A stretch of DNA of 27,119 bases from JBCBWG01 sp964579305. Its GTDB lineage: Bacteria > Pseudomonadota > Alphaproteobacteria > Rhizobiales > Hyphomicrobiaceae. This document shows positions 15,861 to 23,077 of the stretch, one piece after another (within the stretch, counting starts at the first letter, position 1; each line of letters starts with the position of its first letter). A program made the position numbers and the translations under genes. The stretch lies in contig CAZOGY010000037.1 of NCBI GenBank assembly GCA_964579305.1, positions 1 through 27,119 of the forward strand, in the 5' to 3' direction. The notes beneath the pieces are model-generated. The model was not told where the DNA came from and ran no database searches. It saw only the letters and a program-made list of their open reading frames with translations.

Positions 15861-17177
15861 ATGACGCAAGCGGACATCATCGGCGACGGCGGGCATGATA
15901 CCGGCGCCGGCTCTGGCGATTTGACGGAACTCATGGCCCGGCTGGGGACGCGCGCGCGTGCTGCGGCGCGCAGTCTGGCGACGGCGCCGGCTGAGGCGAA
16001 AGATCGTGCGTTGCGGGAAGCGGCGAACGCCTTGCGCGCGAATACCGATGCGGTTCTTGCCGAAAACGCGCGAGACGTAGCCGCTGCGCGGGGTAGCGAT
16101 GTGACCGAAGCTTACATCGATCGATTGACGCTTACCGCGCCGCGCATTGCAGCCATCGCTGATGCTCTGGACAACATCGCCCTGCTGCCGGACCCCGTGG
16201 GCTCCGAACTTGCAACTTGGACACGCCCCAACGGGCTGGAAATCTCGCGCGTGCGAACGCCGCTTGGCGTCGTCGGCATTATTTATGAGAGCCGGCCGAA
16301 CGTGACCGCGGATGCTGGCGGGCTGTGCTTGAAATCGGGCAACGCTGCAATCTTGCGGGCTGGGTCCGATAGCCAGCATTCATCGCGCGCGATCCTGGGA
16401 TGTCTCCAGGCAGGCCTCGCCCATGCCGATTTGCCGGCCGCCGCCATCCAACTGGTGCCAACCACCGATCGGGCCGCGGTGGGCCTCATGCTCAGCGGGC
16501 TTGATGGCGCGATCGACGTGATTGTGCCGCGTGGCGGCAAGAGCCTTGTTGCCCGTGTCCAGGCAGAGGCGCGCGTGCCGGTCTTTGCCCATCTGGAGGG
16601 GATCTGCCATGTGTTTGTCGATCGCGGGGTGGATTTGGAAGAGGCAATCCCGGTGATCGTCAACGCCAAGATGCGGCGGACCGGCGTGTGCGGGGCTGCG
16701 GAATGCATTCTGATCGATCAGGCTGCGCCTGAGGGCACCATCGGCCGCATTGTCAGCGCGCTGGTCGAAGCGCGCTGCGAAGTCCGCGGTGATCATGCCG
16801 TTCAGGCTGTCGACGAGCGGGTTGTGCCGGCGACGGACGATGACTTCGGACATGAGTTCTTGGATAGCGTGGTTGCGATCAAGACCGTTGATGGCGTCGA
16901 TGGGGCCATCGCTCACATCTCAGAATTTGGCTCTGGACACACCGAGGCGATCCTGACGGAATGCTACGGCACCGCCGAAACGTTCTTGCGCCGGGTCGAC
17001 TCAGCGATCGTCATGCACAATGCCTCGACCCAGTTTGCTGACGGTGGCGAGTTTGGCATGGGCGCTGAAATCGGCATCGCGACCGGCAAGATGCACGCCC
17101 GCGGCCCCGTGGGTGTCGAACAACTCACAAGCTTCAAGTACGTGGTGCGCGGCACCGGCCAGACCCGTCCGGTCTGA
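15861..17177 (+). CDS. proA: Glutamate-5-semialdehyde dehydrogenase (438 aa)
   Basis: Gamma-glutamyl phosphate reductase, the second step of proline synthesis, using NADPH. The catalytic Cys is C277 in MRRTGVCGAAECILID, and the cofactor region PLGVVGIIYESRPNVTADAGGLCLKSGN is conserved. The C-terminus SEFGSGHTEAI and GEFGMGAEIGIATGKMHARGPVGVEQLTSFKY is family-typical. The N-terminal 20 residues are variable. It starts five bases after proB, and nadD follows closely, so it is part of one long plus-strand transcript. Confidence 0.97.
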   Translation: MTQADIIGDGGHDTGAGSGDLTELMARLGTRARAAARSLATAPAEAKDRALREAANALRANTDAVLAENARDVAAARGSDVTEAYIDRLTLTAPRIAAIADALDNIALLPDPVGSELATWTRPNGLEISRVRTPLGVVGIIYESRPNVTADAGGLCLKSGNAAILRAGSDSQHSSRAILGCLQAGLAHADLPAAAIQLVPTTDRAAVGLMLSGLDGAIDVIVPRGGKSLVARVQAEARVPVFAHLEGICHVFVDRGVDLEEAIPVIVNAKMRRTGVCGAAECILIDQAAPEGTIGRIVSALVEARCEVRGDHAVQAVDERVVPATDDDFGHEFLDSVVAIKTVDGVDGAIAHISEFGSGHTEAILTECYGTAETFLRRVDSAIVMHNASTQFADGGEFGMGAEIGIATGKMHARGPVGVEQLTSFKYVVRGTGQTRPV

Positions 17178-17226
17178 CATGCTGAACCGGCCGGGTACGC
17201 GCTTGGCCGGCCGGCTCATCTCTTGC

Positions 17227-17943
17227 ATGTATGCTGGCCCAAGCAGCAGGATTGGACCCCGATCGGTGTCACGAAAAAGCGCACCCGTCTCGTTCGGCTC
17301 GACCGGTGCCAAACCGCCGCTTGCGATGGCTGGACAGCGCATTGGGCTGCTTGGTGGATCATTCAATCCGCCGCATGACGCCCATCGGATGATCTCATTG
17401 GCGGCGCGCAAGCGGCTCGGGCTGGACAAAGTCTGGTGGATTGTTACGCCCGGCAACCCACTGAAATCACATGACGAACTACCCAGTCAGGCCGATCGCA
17501 TGGCGATGTGTGCCGACCTACTCGACACGCCGCACATTGTTCCAACAGCTTTCGAAGGCGATTTGCCATCGGCCTACACCGCAGCAACGCTTGCCTTCCT
17601 CAAGCGACGGATGCCGGCTGTCCGCTTTGTTTGGATTATGGGTGCCGATAATCTCGCCGGCTTCCACCGCTGGCAGCAGTGGCGCGACATCGCTGCCTCA
17701 TTTCCAATCGCGGTGATCGACCGGCCAACCTTCCGGCTGCGTGCGATGGCGAGCCCGGCGGCGCAGGCCTTGCGTGCCAGCTTCGTGCCCGAAACATACG
17801 CGCAGCGCTTGGCGCTGATGCGCCCGCCGGCCTGGACCGTCCTTTCGGTGCGGTTGTCGCATTTGTCCTCGACCGCGTTGCGCAATGACCCCGCAAGGTC
17901 GCCAGCAGCGCAACGCATTGTGGATGCTGTCATCAAGTCGTGA
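17227..17943 (+). CDS. nadD: Nicotinate-nucleotide adenylyltransferase (238 aa; start uncertain)
   Basis: It joins ATP to nicotinate mononucleotide in NAD synthesis. Diagnostic motifs are GQRIGLLGGSFNPPHDAHR (the second His of the usual GGSFNPPHxGH is kept, but Ala replaces the Gly), WWIVTPGNPLK, FVWIMGADNLAGFHRWQQW and the C-terminal LSSTALR. Start choice is open: ATG 17227 is given because the PLAMAGQRIGLLGG segment resembles upstream residues in alphaproteobacterial relatives as I remember them. GTG 17266 and ATG 17326 (205 aa) are alternatives, and ATG 17179 lies one base after the proA stop. It sits in the usual nadD-rsfS-rlmH order. Confidence 0.93.
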   Translation: MYAGPSSRIGPRSVSRKSAPVSFGSTGAKPPLAMAGQRIGLLGGSFNPPHDAHRMISLAARKRLGLDKVWWIVTPGNPLKSHDELPSQADRMAMCADLLDTPHIVPTAFEGDLPSAYTAATLAFLKRRMPAVRFVWIMGADNLAGFHRWQQWRDIAASFPIAVIDRPTFRLRAMASPAAQALRASFVPETYAQRLALMRPPAWTVLSVRLSHLSSTALRNDPARSPAAQRIVDAVIKS

Positions 17944-17965
17944 CACGACGCTTGCACGGTAACAG

Positions 17966-17995
17966 TTGCCGGAACGGTGAACCTGCGACTATGTT
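17966..17995 (+). promoter_or_regulatory. Candidate promoter upstream of rsfS
   Basis: TTGCCG (17966-17971) and TATGTT (17990-17995) are 18 bases apart. The same stretch also reads GGAAC (17971-17975)-16 bases-TGTT (17992-17995), one mismatch from the GGAAC-N16/17-CGTT pattern of the alphaproteobacterial general stress sigma factor EcfG. A transcript from here would have a leader of about 80 bases before rsfS. Confidence 0.35.
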
Positions 17996-18080
17996 ATACA
18001 AGCGTTGGTTGCAGCCGCATGACTGTCTTGCGGTTCGCTTCCGGCTCAGGTTGCAATGGCCAAAGGACGAAACGCAACAC

Positions 18081-18491
18081 ATGCAGTCCGAAATCGGGGC
18101 CCGCACGAACGCGGCTCCCCGCGCCGAGATGGTGTCGGCTGAGACCGGCAGCTCGGAACTCCGCGATCACATCCTTGCCTGTTTGGAGGATGCAAAGGCG
18201 GAAGATACCGTCGTCATCGACATCAAAGGTCGGTCGTCGGTTGGCGATTACATGATCATAACATCCGGCCGCTCACAACGTCACGTGGGCGCGATCGCGG
18301 ATCAGTTGCAGAAGAAGCTCAAGGATGGCGGGCTCGTGAACGCCCGTGTCGAGGGCCAGGAAAACTGCGACTGGGTCCTGGTCGACGCGGGCGATATCAT
18401 TGTGCACGTCTTCCGCCCCGAAGTCCGCGATTTCTACAACTTGGAAAAGTTGTGGTCTGAGGACCGGCCGACGGATGAGCCAACTCACTGA
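18081..18491 (+). CDS. rsfS: Ribosomal silencing factor RsfS (136 aa)
   Basis: It binds L14 on the 50S subunit and blocks subunit joining when nutrients run short. The core reads ILACLEDAKAEDTVVIDIKGRSSVGDYMIITSGRSQRHVGAIADQL and ends with NCDWVLVDAGDIIVHVFRPEVRDFYNLEKLW, all family-typical. The frame is open from 17940, but ATG 18081 with AAAGGA (18062-18067) upstream gives the normal length. The long gap after nadD contains a candidate promoter that could allow separate expression under starvation or stress. Confidence 0.95.
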   Translation: MQSEIGARTNAAPRAEMVSAETGSSELRDHILACLEDAKAEDTVVIDIKGRSSVGDYMIITSGRSQRHVGAIADQLQKKLKDGGLVNARVEGQENCDWVLVDAGDIIVHVFRPEVRDFYNLEKLWSEDRPTDEPTH

Positions 18492-18601
18492 TCGCATAGG
18501 GTACACGAGAGAGCTGTGGCTGGCTGGCGCGTGTTGCCGCGGTCATCGGCGTGCGATCCGTGCGTTCATGCTTTGCGCAGGCACATGGCGGTTCAGGCGT
18601 T

Positions 18602-19102
18602 TTGGATATTGCGATCATCGCTGTTGGCCGTCTCAAAGCCGGACCTGAGCGCGAGCTGCACGATCGGTATGCAAGTCGCTTTGAGGCAAGCGGCCGGGCT
18701 CTGGGCTTCGGCCGCTTGAAGCTTTCCGAACTTGCGGATTCGCGCGCACCGCGGTCGGAAGATCGCAAGCGCGATGAGACAGAACGTCTGTTGGCCGCCG
18801 CGGGCCAAGCGCAACGCGTGATTTGCCTGACCGAAACCGGCCGACAGGTAACGAGCGAGGCGTTTGCCGCGCAACTCGGCCAAGCGCGCGACGACGGTGC
18901 TTCCAATTGGGCGTTCCTGATCGGCGGCGCTGACGGATTTGATGCAGCGCTGCTCAAAGCGGCAGGCTGCCAGACCTTGTCGCTTGGCCAAATGACTTAT
19001 CCGCACGGACTGGCTCGTGTGATGCTTTCTGAACAGCTCTATCGGGCGGTGACGATCCTGGCCGGACATCCCTACCATCGCGGTGCCGGTTCGCCCGCTT
19101 GA
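18602..19102 (+). CDS. rlmH: 23S rRNA (pseudouridine1915-N3)-methyltransferase (166 aa)
   Basis: A SPOUT-class methyltransferase that modifies helix 69 of 23S rRNA at the subunit interface. The start LDIAIIAVGRLKAGPERELHDRY and the C-terminal SAM knot FLIGGADGF, LSLGQMTYPHGLARVMLSEQLYRAVTILAGHPYH are diagnostic. The best-fitting start is a TTG at 18602, which places the conserved DIAIIAVGRLK at the N-terminus and has CAGG just upstream. GTG 18551 would add 17 residues without family support. Its stop lies 32 bases before the PLP enzyme start. Confidence 0.93.
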   Translation: MDIAIIAVGRLKAGPERELHDRYASRFEASGRALGFGRLKLSELADSRAPRSEDRKRDETERLLAAAGQAQRVICLTETGRQVTSEAFAAQLGQARDDGASNWAFLIGGADGFDAALLKAAGCQTLSLGQMTYPHGLARVMLSEQLYRAVTILAGHPYHRGAGSPA

Positions 19103-19134
19103 CGTTGCACTCCAGTCCGAAGGAACTCGATGCC

Positions 19135-20295
19135 ATGGATGGCGATCACCGCAAATCGCGCAGCCGCGAAACCGATTGCGTTCAGGCCATGGGCGCCGTT
19201 GACGCACAAACGGGCGCGTTGATCCCGCCCATCCACGTTTCGACAACCTATGAGCGTGCTGCGGACACAAGCTATCCGCTTGGGTACGTCTATGCGCGCC
19301 CACATAGCCCGACCACGCAAGCTGCCGAAGCCGTGATCACGCGCCTTGAGTCGGGGGCCGAGACGCTTTTGTTTGGTTCCGGCATGGCGGCGGCGGTCTC
19401 ACTTTTTCTGGCCCTGCCACGGCCGGCACACGTGATCGCCCCGACCGTCATGTATTGGGGCTTGCGCAAGTGGCTTGAGACCGACGCATCATCGCATGGC
19501 CTGACGGTGAGCTTTGTCGACGGAGCGCGCACCGAGGCGGTCGCCGATGCCATGCGGCCCGGTCAAACACGTCTGATCTGGATCGAAACGCCGTCCAACC
19601 CGCTCTGGCAGTTGAGCGATATCGCGGCCATCGCCGAGATCGCCCGGACGGCCGGCGCGACGCTTGCCGTAGACTCGACGGCTGCGACACCGGTCCTGAC
19701 CCAACCGTTGGCGCTTGGCGCGGATGTCGTCATGCACTCGGCGACCAAGTATCTGAACGGTCATTCCGACGTTTTAGCCGGCTCGCTCACATTCAAGGAC
19801 GCTGGGCATCCGCTCCTCGCACCGGCCCTCAAGGTGCGCGGAGATCATGGTGCGATCGTCGGGCCGTTTGAAGCGGCACTCCTCTTGCGCGGCATGCGGA
19901 CGCTGTTCGTGAGGGTTGAGCGGCAATCCGCATCCGCGCTGACCGTGGCACGGCATTTTGAGAAAACCGCTGGCGTGGCGGCCGTTTTGTATCCTGGGCT
20001 GGAAAGCCATCCGCAGCACGCTTTGGCCTGCCGCCAAATGACCGGCGGGTTCGGAGGCATGGTGTCACTGCGCTTTGCGGGAGGCGTGGATGCGGCCCTT
20101 GCCGTGGCGGCCCACCTGAAACTGATCAAGCGCGCGACGTCGCTGGGCGGGGTTGAAACGCTTGTTGAACATCGCGCGAGCATCGAAGGGGCGGGCACAC
20201 CTTGCCCTGATGATCTGCTGCGCTTTTCCATCGGGCTTGAGCCGGTGGCGGACTTGATTAGTGACCTCGAACAGGCCCTCCGCGCCACCGCATAA
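19135..20295 (+). CDS. Cys/Met metabolism PLP enzyme, cystathionine gamma-synthase/beta-lyase family (386 aa)
   Basis: A trans-sulfuration family enzyme acting on cystathionine or O-acylhomoserine. The PLP lysine is K205 in MHSATKYLNGHSDVLAGSL, the pyridine-binding Asp is D180 in LAVDSTAATP, and the phosphate-binding YxR is Y53-A-R55 in YVYARPHSPTT. GSGMAAAVS marks the cofactor loop. The usual YGGT sequence is YWGL here (VMYWGLRKW), so substrate use may differ from textbook MetB or MetC, and I give no symbol. The ATG at 19135 has AAGGAA nine bases upstream; a TTG at 19099 overlapping the rlmH stop is less likely. Confidence 0.9.
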   Translation: MDGDHRKSRSRETDCVQAMGAVDAQTGALIPPIHVSTTYERAADTSYPLGYVYARPHSPTTQAAEAVITRLESGAETLLFGSGMAAAVSLFLALPRPAHVIAPTVMYWGLRKWLETDASSHGLTVSFVDGARTEAVADAMRPGQTRLIWIETPSNPLWQLSDIAAIAEIARTAGATLAVDSTAATPVLTQPLALGADVVMHSATKYLNGHSDVLAGSLTFKDAGHPLLAPALKVRGDHGAIVGPFEAALLLRGMRTLFVRVERQSASALTVARHFEKTAGVAAVLYPGLESHPQHALACRQMTGGFGGMVSLRFAGGVDAALAVAAHLKLIKRATSLGGVETLVEHRASIEGAGTPCPDDLLRFSIGLEPVADLISDLEQALRATA

Positions 20296-20323
20296 TTTCG
20301 TTTTCGGACATAAGCCGGCCGTC

Positions 20324-20346
20324 GGTCTCTTAGTCTAAGCGAGACC
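20324..20346 (+). other. Hairpin between the PLP enzyme and LOV genes
   Basis: GGTCTC (20324-20329) and GAGACC (20341-20346) are perfect arms, with additional inner pairing TTA/TAA. No T-run follows, so it is not a standard terminator. A second small repeat, CATCC (20374-20378) and GGATG (20387-20391), lies nearby. Either could act in the leader of the LOV gene. No strong sigma70 box was found in this gap. Confidence 0.35.
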
Positions 20347-20453
20347 ATCCGCTAATTCGCAATTGCACAAACGCATCCTACCTTTCGGATGTCAGACAGC
20401 CTCAGACGCAGCTTTGTGCGCGGTTGAGACGTCGAAGCCGACAAGGACACGGC

Positions 20454-20975
20454 GTGGTCATTGCCTCCAAAACGCTGAACCGATTTTTGCGGGACTCGCC
20501 GATCGCGCTTTCACTTGCGTCACCGGCGTTTGAAGATTTCCCGCTGGTGATGGTGAACGATGCGTTCGTGCGCCTGACCGGTTATGCGCGCGAGGACGTT
20601 CTTGGCCGCAACTGTCGGTTCATGCAGGGACCGGCATCGGAACGCGATTCCATTGAAGAACTGCGCCGGAGCATTGCGGAGCAACGCGAAGCGCTGGTGT
20701 CGATCACCAATTACCGCCGCGATGGCTCCAAGTTCCGGAACCTGGTGTTTGTGTTCCCGATCTTCGATGCGCGCGGCCAGTTGCTCTACATGATGGGTTC
20801 GCAGTACGACGTCACGTCGCCACAGCGATCGGTCTCGCCGACGGAGTTCGGAGAAATCCTCGACGAAGTCATCGAGATCAATCGTCCGATCCTCGCGTCA
20901 AGCGATGAAATGATGATCGGGAACGTCCGCCCGTGCGCTGATGCGGTCCGCGCGATCCTGGAACGCGAACATTGA
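20454..20975 (+). CDS. Short LOV-domain (PAS) photosensory protein (173 aa)
   Basis: A blue-light sensor of the short LOV type. The flavin-binding signature GRNCRFMQG holds the photoactive cysteine C54; Met replaces the common Leu of FLQG. Further LOV marks are NDAFVRLTGY, ITNYRRDGSKFRNLVFVFPIFDARG and MGSQYDVT, with Asn and Gln residues that contact FMN. The core covers about residues 20-130. The remaining 43 residues look helical and have no output domain such as a kinase or helix-turn-helix. The start is GTG at 20454, set by AAGGA (20443-20447) six bases upstream; a TTG at 20424 is weaker. It is followed by a clear terminator and is probably transcribed alone or with the PLP enzyme gene. 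Confidence 0.9.
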   Translation: MVIASKTLNRFLRDSPIALSLASPAFEDFPLVMVNDAFVRLTGYAREDVLGRNCRFMQGPASERDSIEELRRSIAEQREALVSITNYRRDGSKFRNLVFVFPIFDARGQLLYMMGSQYDVTSPQRSVSPTEFGEILDEVIEINRPILASSDEMMIGNVRPCADAVRAILEREH

Positions 20976-21047
20976 TGGGCGTGCTGCGGTAAAGCAGACG
21001 ACCGCAACCGTGCGGGCCATTTCTGAGCCGCGCTTGTTTCAGGTTCG

Positions 21048-21080
21048 ACGGGGCGCGGCGCTGGATCAACGCCCCGTTTT
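21048..21080 (+). terminator. Rho-independent terminator after the LOV gene
   Basis: ACGGGGCG (21048-21055) pairs perfectly with CGCCCCGT (21070-21077) around a 14-base loop and is followed by TTTT through 21080. It ends the plus-strand transcript and separates it from the convergent acyl-CoA dehydrogenase gene. The stem resembles that of the rpmA terminator. Confidence 0.85.
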
Positions 21081-21109
21081 CCTTCCCCCGAGGCCCGCGC
21101 AACCGGGCG

Positions 21110-22792
21110 TCAATTACCGCCTTCAAGCAAGCGGCGGGCAATCACCTGGGCCTGGATCTCAGCGGCGCCTTCAAAGATGTTGAGAATGCGCGCATCGCAC
21201 AGCACGCGGCTGATCGGGTATTCCAGCGCAAAGCCGTTGCCACCGTGGACCTGAAGTGCGTTGTCAGCGGCGGCCCAGGCAACCCGGGCGGCGAGCAGTT
21301 TGGCCATGCCGGCTTCGAGATCGCAGCGGCGCTCCTGATCCTTCTCACGTGCCGCAAAGATCGTGATCTGGCGCGCGATCATCGTCTCGACCGCCATCAT
21401 GACGATTTTGTTGCGCACGCGTGGGAAGCTGTAGATCGCCTGGCCGAACTGATTGCGGTCGAGCGCATAGCCCAGTGCGAGGTCCATCGCATTTTGCGCA
21501 ACACCAACCGCACGGGCAGCCGTCTGGATGCGGGCTGGCTCAAATGTGGCCATCAACTGCTTAAAACCCTGGCCTTCAGCGCCGCCAAGAAGCTGGGTTT
21601 CAGGCACTTCGAGGCCATCAAACGAGATGTCGTATTCTTTCATGCCGCGATAGCCGAGCACCTCGATCTCACCGCCGGTCATTTGCGGATGCGGGAACGG
21701 GTCTTCATCACAACCGCGCGGCTTTTCAACGAGAAACATCGAAAGTCCGCGGTAGCCAGGCTCATCGGGATTGGTTCGGGCCAGCACCGTCATCAGATCG
21801 GCGCGCACAGGATGTGTGATCCAGGTCTTCTGGCCCGTAATGCGGTAGGCGTCGCCGTGTTTCTCAGCGCGCGTCTTCAGCGACGCAAGGTCGGACCCGG
21901 TGTTTGGCTCCGTGAACACCGCGGTTGGCAGGATTTCGCCTGATGCGATCTTTGGCAGGTATGTTTGTTTTTGCGCATCAGTGCCGTTAGCGAGGATCAA
22001 TTCGCCCGCGATTTCCGAGCGGGTTCCAAGCGAACCGACGCCAATGTAGCCGCGCGACAATTCCTCAGAGACAATGCACATCGCTTCCTTGCCGAGGCCC
22101 ATGCCGCCGAATTCCTCCGGCATCGAGACGCCGAAGACGCCGAGTTCGGCCAATTGCGCGATTGTCTCAAGCGGGATGTAGGCGTTCTGCAAATGCCATT
22201 CGTGAGCGTGTGGGACGACCTCGGTCTGACAGAACCGGCGCATTTCCTCCTGGATCGCAGCGTGGGTTTCATCGAGGCCTGCGTCGCCGAATGACGTCGC
22301 GCCCTGTTGCTCAGCGATCAGGGCGCCGAGCTCAGCGCGCAGCGGCTCCGATGTGCCCTGGGCGACGAAGGTTTCGCTTGCGTCCTGGAGCGCGCGCACG
22401 GGTTCGGTGGGCACACCAAGGTCCATCGGCCGCACCGTTTCGCCCTGGCTCATGGGAATGCCACCGACGATTTGAGCCGCGTATTCGCCAAATCCCGCGA
22501 CCAGGATCAGACGCTCAATTCGGCCAAAGCGGCCATCCGCCTGCAGCCGCTGGCCCCATTGGTCAAGCTGGCGGAGCGCCTCAACATAGGTGGCCAGCCA
22601 AGCCAGCCCATGGGCCATATGCTGGATCGGGGTTAAGTCGCCATCATGCTGCTCGCGCGCGCGTCGTGTGGCTGCGCGGGCTGCCTGCAAGACCCTGTCG
22701 GCTGCACTGACGACATCACCGCATTCGGCAAACAGTTCGTCCGCTGCGACGTTGGAGAGATCCTGAGCCGGGGTCTGCAAGCTTAGTGACAT
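21110..22792 (-). CDS. mcd: Acyl-CoA dehydrogenase, probable methylsuccinyl-CoA dehydrogenase (560 aa)
   Basis: An FAD enzyme expected to oxidise (2S)-methylsuccinyl-CoA to mesaconyl-CoA in the ethylmalonyl-CoA pathway. It is longer than ordinary acyl-CoA dehydrogenases: residues 1-165 form an N-terminal extension with AHGLAWLATYVEALRQL and FGEYAAQIVGGIPMSQGETV, which I recall from Mcd proteins. The dehydrogenase body follows, with LPTAVFTEPNTGSDLASL, QKTWITH, MTGGEIEVLGYRGMKEYDISFDG and the C-terminal IFEGAAEIQAQ holding the usual catalytic Glu. The start at 22792 has AGGAG 11 bases upstream; ATG 22801 would leave only two bases. A promoter with an inverted repeat lies at 22880-22924. If not Mcd, it is another long-form acyl-CoA dehydrogenase. 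Confidence 0.85.
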   Translation of the reverse strand: MSLSLQTPAQDLSNVAADELFAECGDVVSAADRVLQAARAATRRAREQHDGDLTPIQHMAHGLAWLATYVEALRQLDQWGQRLQADGRFGRIERLILVAGFGEYAAQIVGGIPMSQGETVRPMDLGVPTEPVRALQDASETFVAQGTSEPLRAELGALIAEQQGATSFGDAGLDETHAAIQEEMRRFCQTEVVPHAHEWHLQNAYIPLETIAQLAELGVFGVSMPEEFGGMGLGKEAMCIVSEELSRGYIGVGSLGTRSEIAGELILANGTDAQKQTYLPKIASGEILPTAVFTEPNTGSDLASLKTRAEKHGDAYRITGQKTWITHPVRADLMTVLARTNPDEPGYRGLSMFLVEKPRGCDEDPFPHPQMTGGEIEVLGYRGMKEYDISFDGLEVPETQLLGGAEGQGFKQLMATFEPARIQTAARAVGVAQNAMDLALGYALDRNQFGQAIYSFPRVRNKIVMMAVETMIARQITIFAAREKDQERRCDLEAGMAKLLAARVAWAAADNALQVHGGNGFALEYPISRVLCDARILNIFEGAAEIQAQVIARRLLEGGN

Positions 22793-22879
22793 GATGGGCA
22801 TCGCTCCTGAGTGTTTGACCGCTGCATTCTCACCAGCGGCCGCTGCGCAAGCGACATCGACGTTGGGCCGACACGGCGC

Positions 22880-22924
22880 CTGCGTATTGCAACGCAGCAT
22901 AGTGCGCGAAACCCGCAGCGCCAA
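22880..22924 (-). promoter_or_regulatory. Candidate promoter and operator of the acyl-CoA dehydrogenase gene
   Basis: Read on the minus strand, TTGGCG (22924-22919) is followed after 17 bases by TATGCT (22901-22896). The inverted repeat CTGCGT (22880-22885) and ACGCAG (22892-22897), with a 6-base spacer, touches the -10 box and covers the expected transcription start. This is where a repressor would sit. The leader would be about 95 bases. Confidence 0.45.
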
Positions 22925-23077
22925 CTGCACAGCGGCACCGTGGGCATCTGCCGCATGCTGTTGGATTGCCGCACGTCCTGCCGTGAACAGCTATGGCCCA
23001 AGCCCGCGGCGGCGAAAATGTGTCGGCGACGCCGCGCCTGGCTGAGGACGGGCGCCTTATCCGGTGCAATCAGCCAA

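Noticed and set aside
20324..20346. GGTCTC/GAGACC hairpin as a terminator of the PLP enzyme gene
   Set aside because: No T-run follows the stem, so it is listed only as a hairpin of unknown role.
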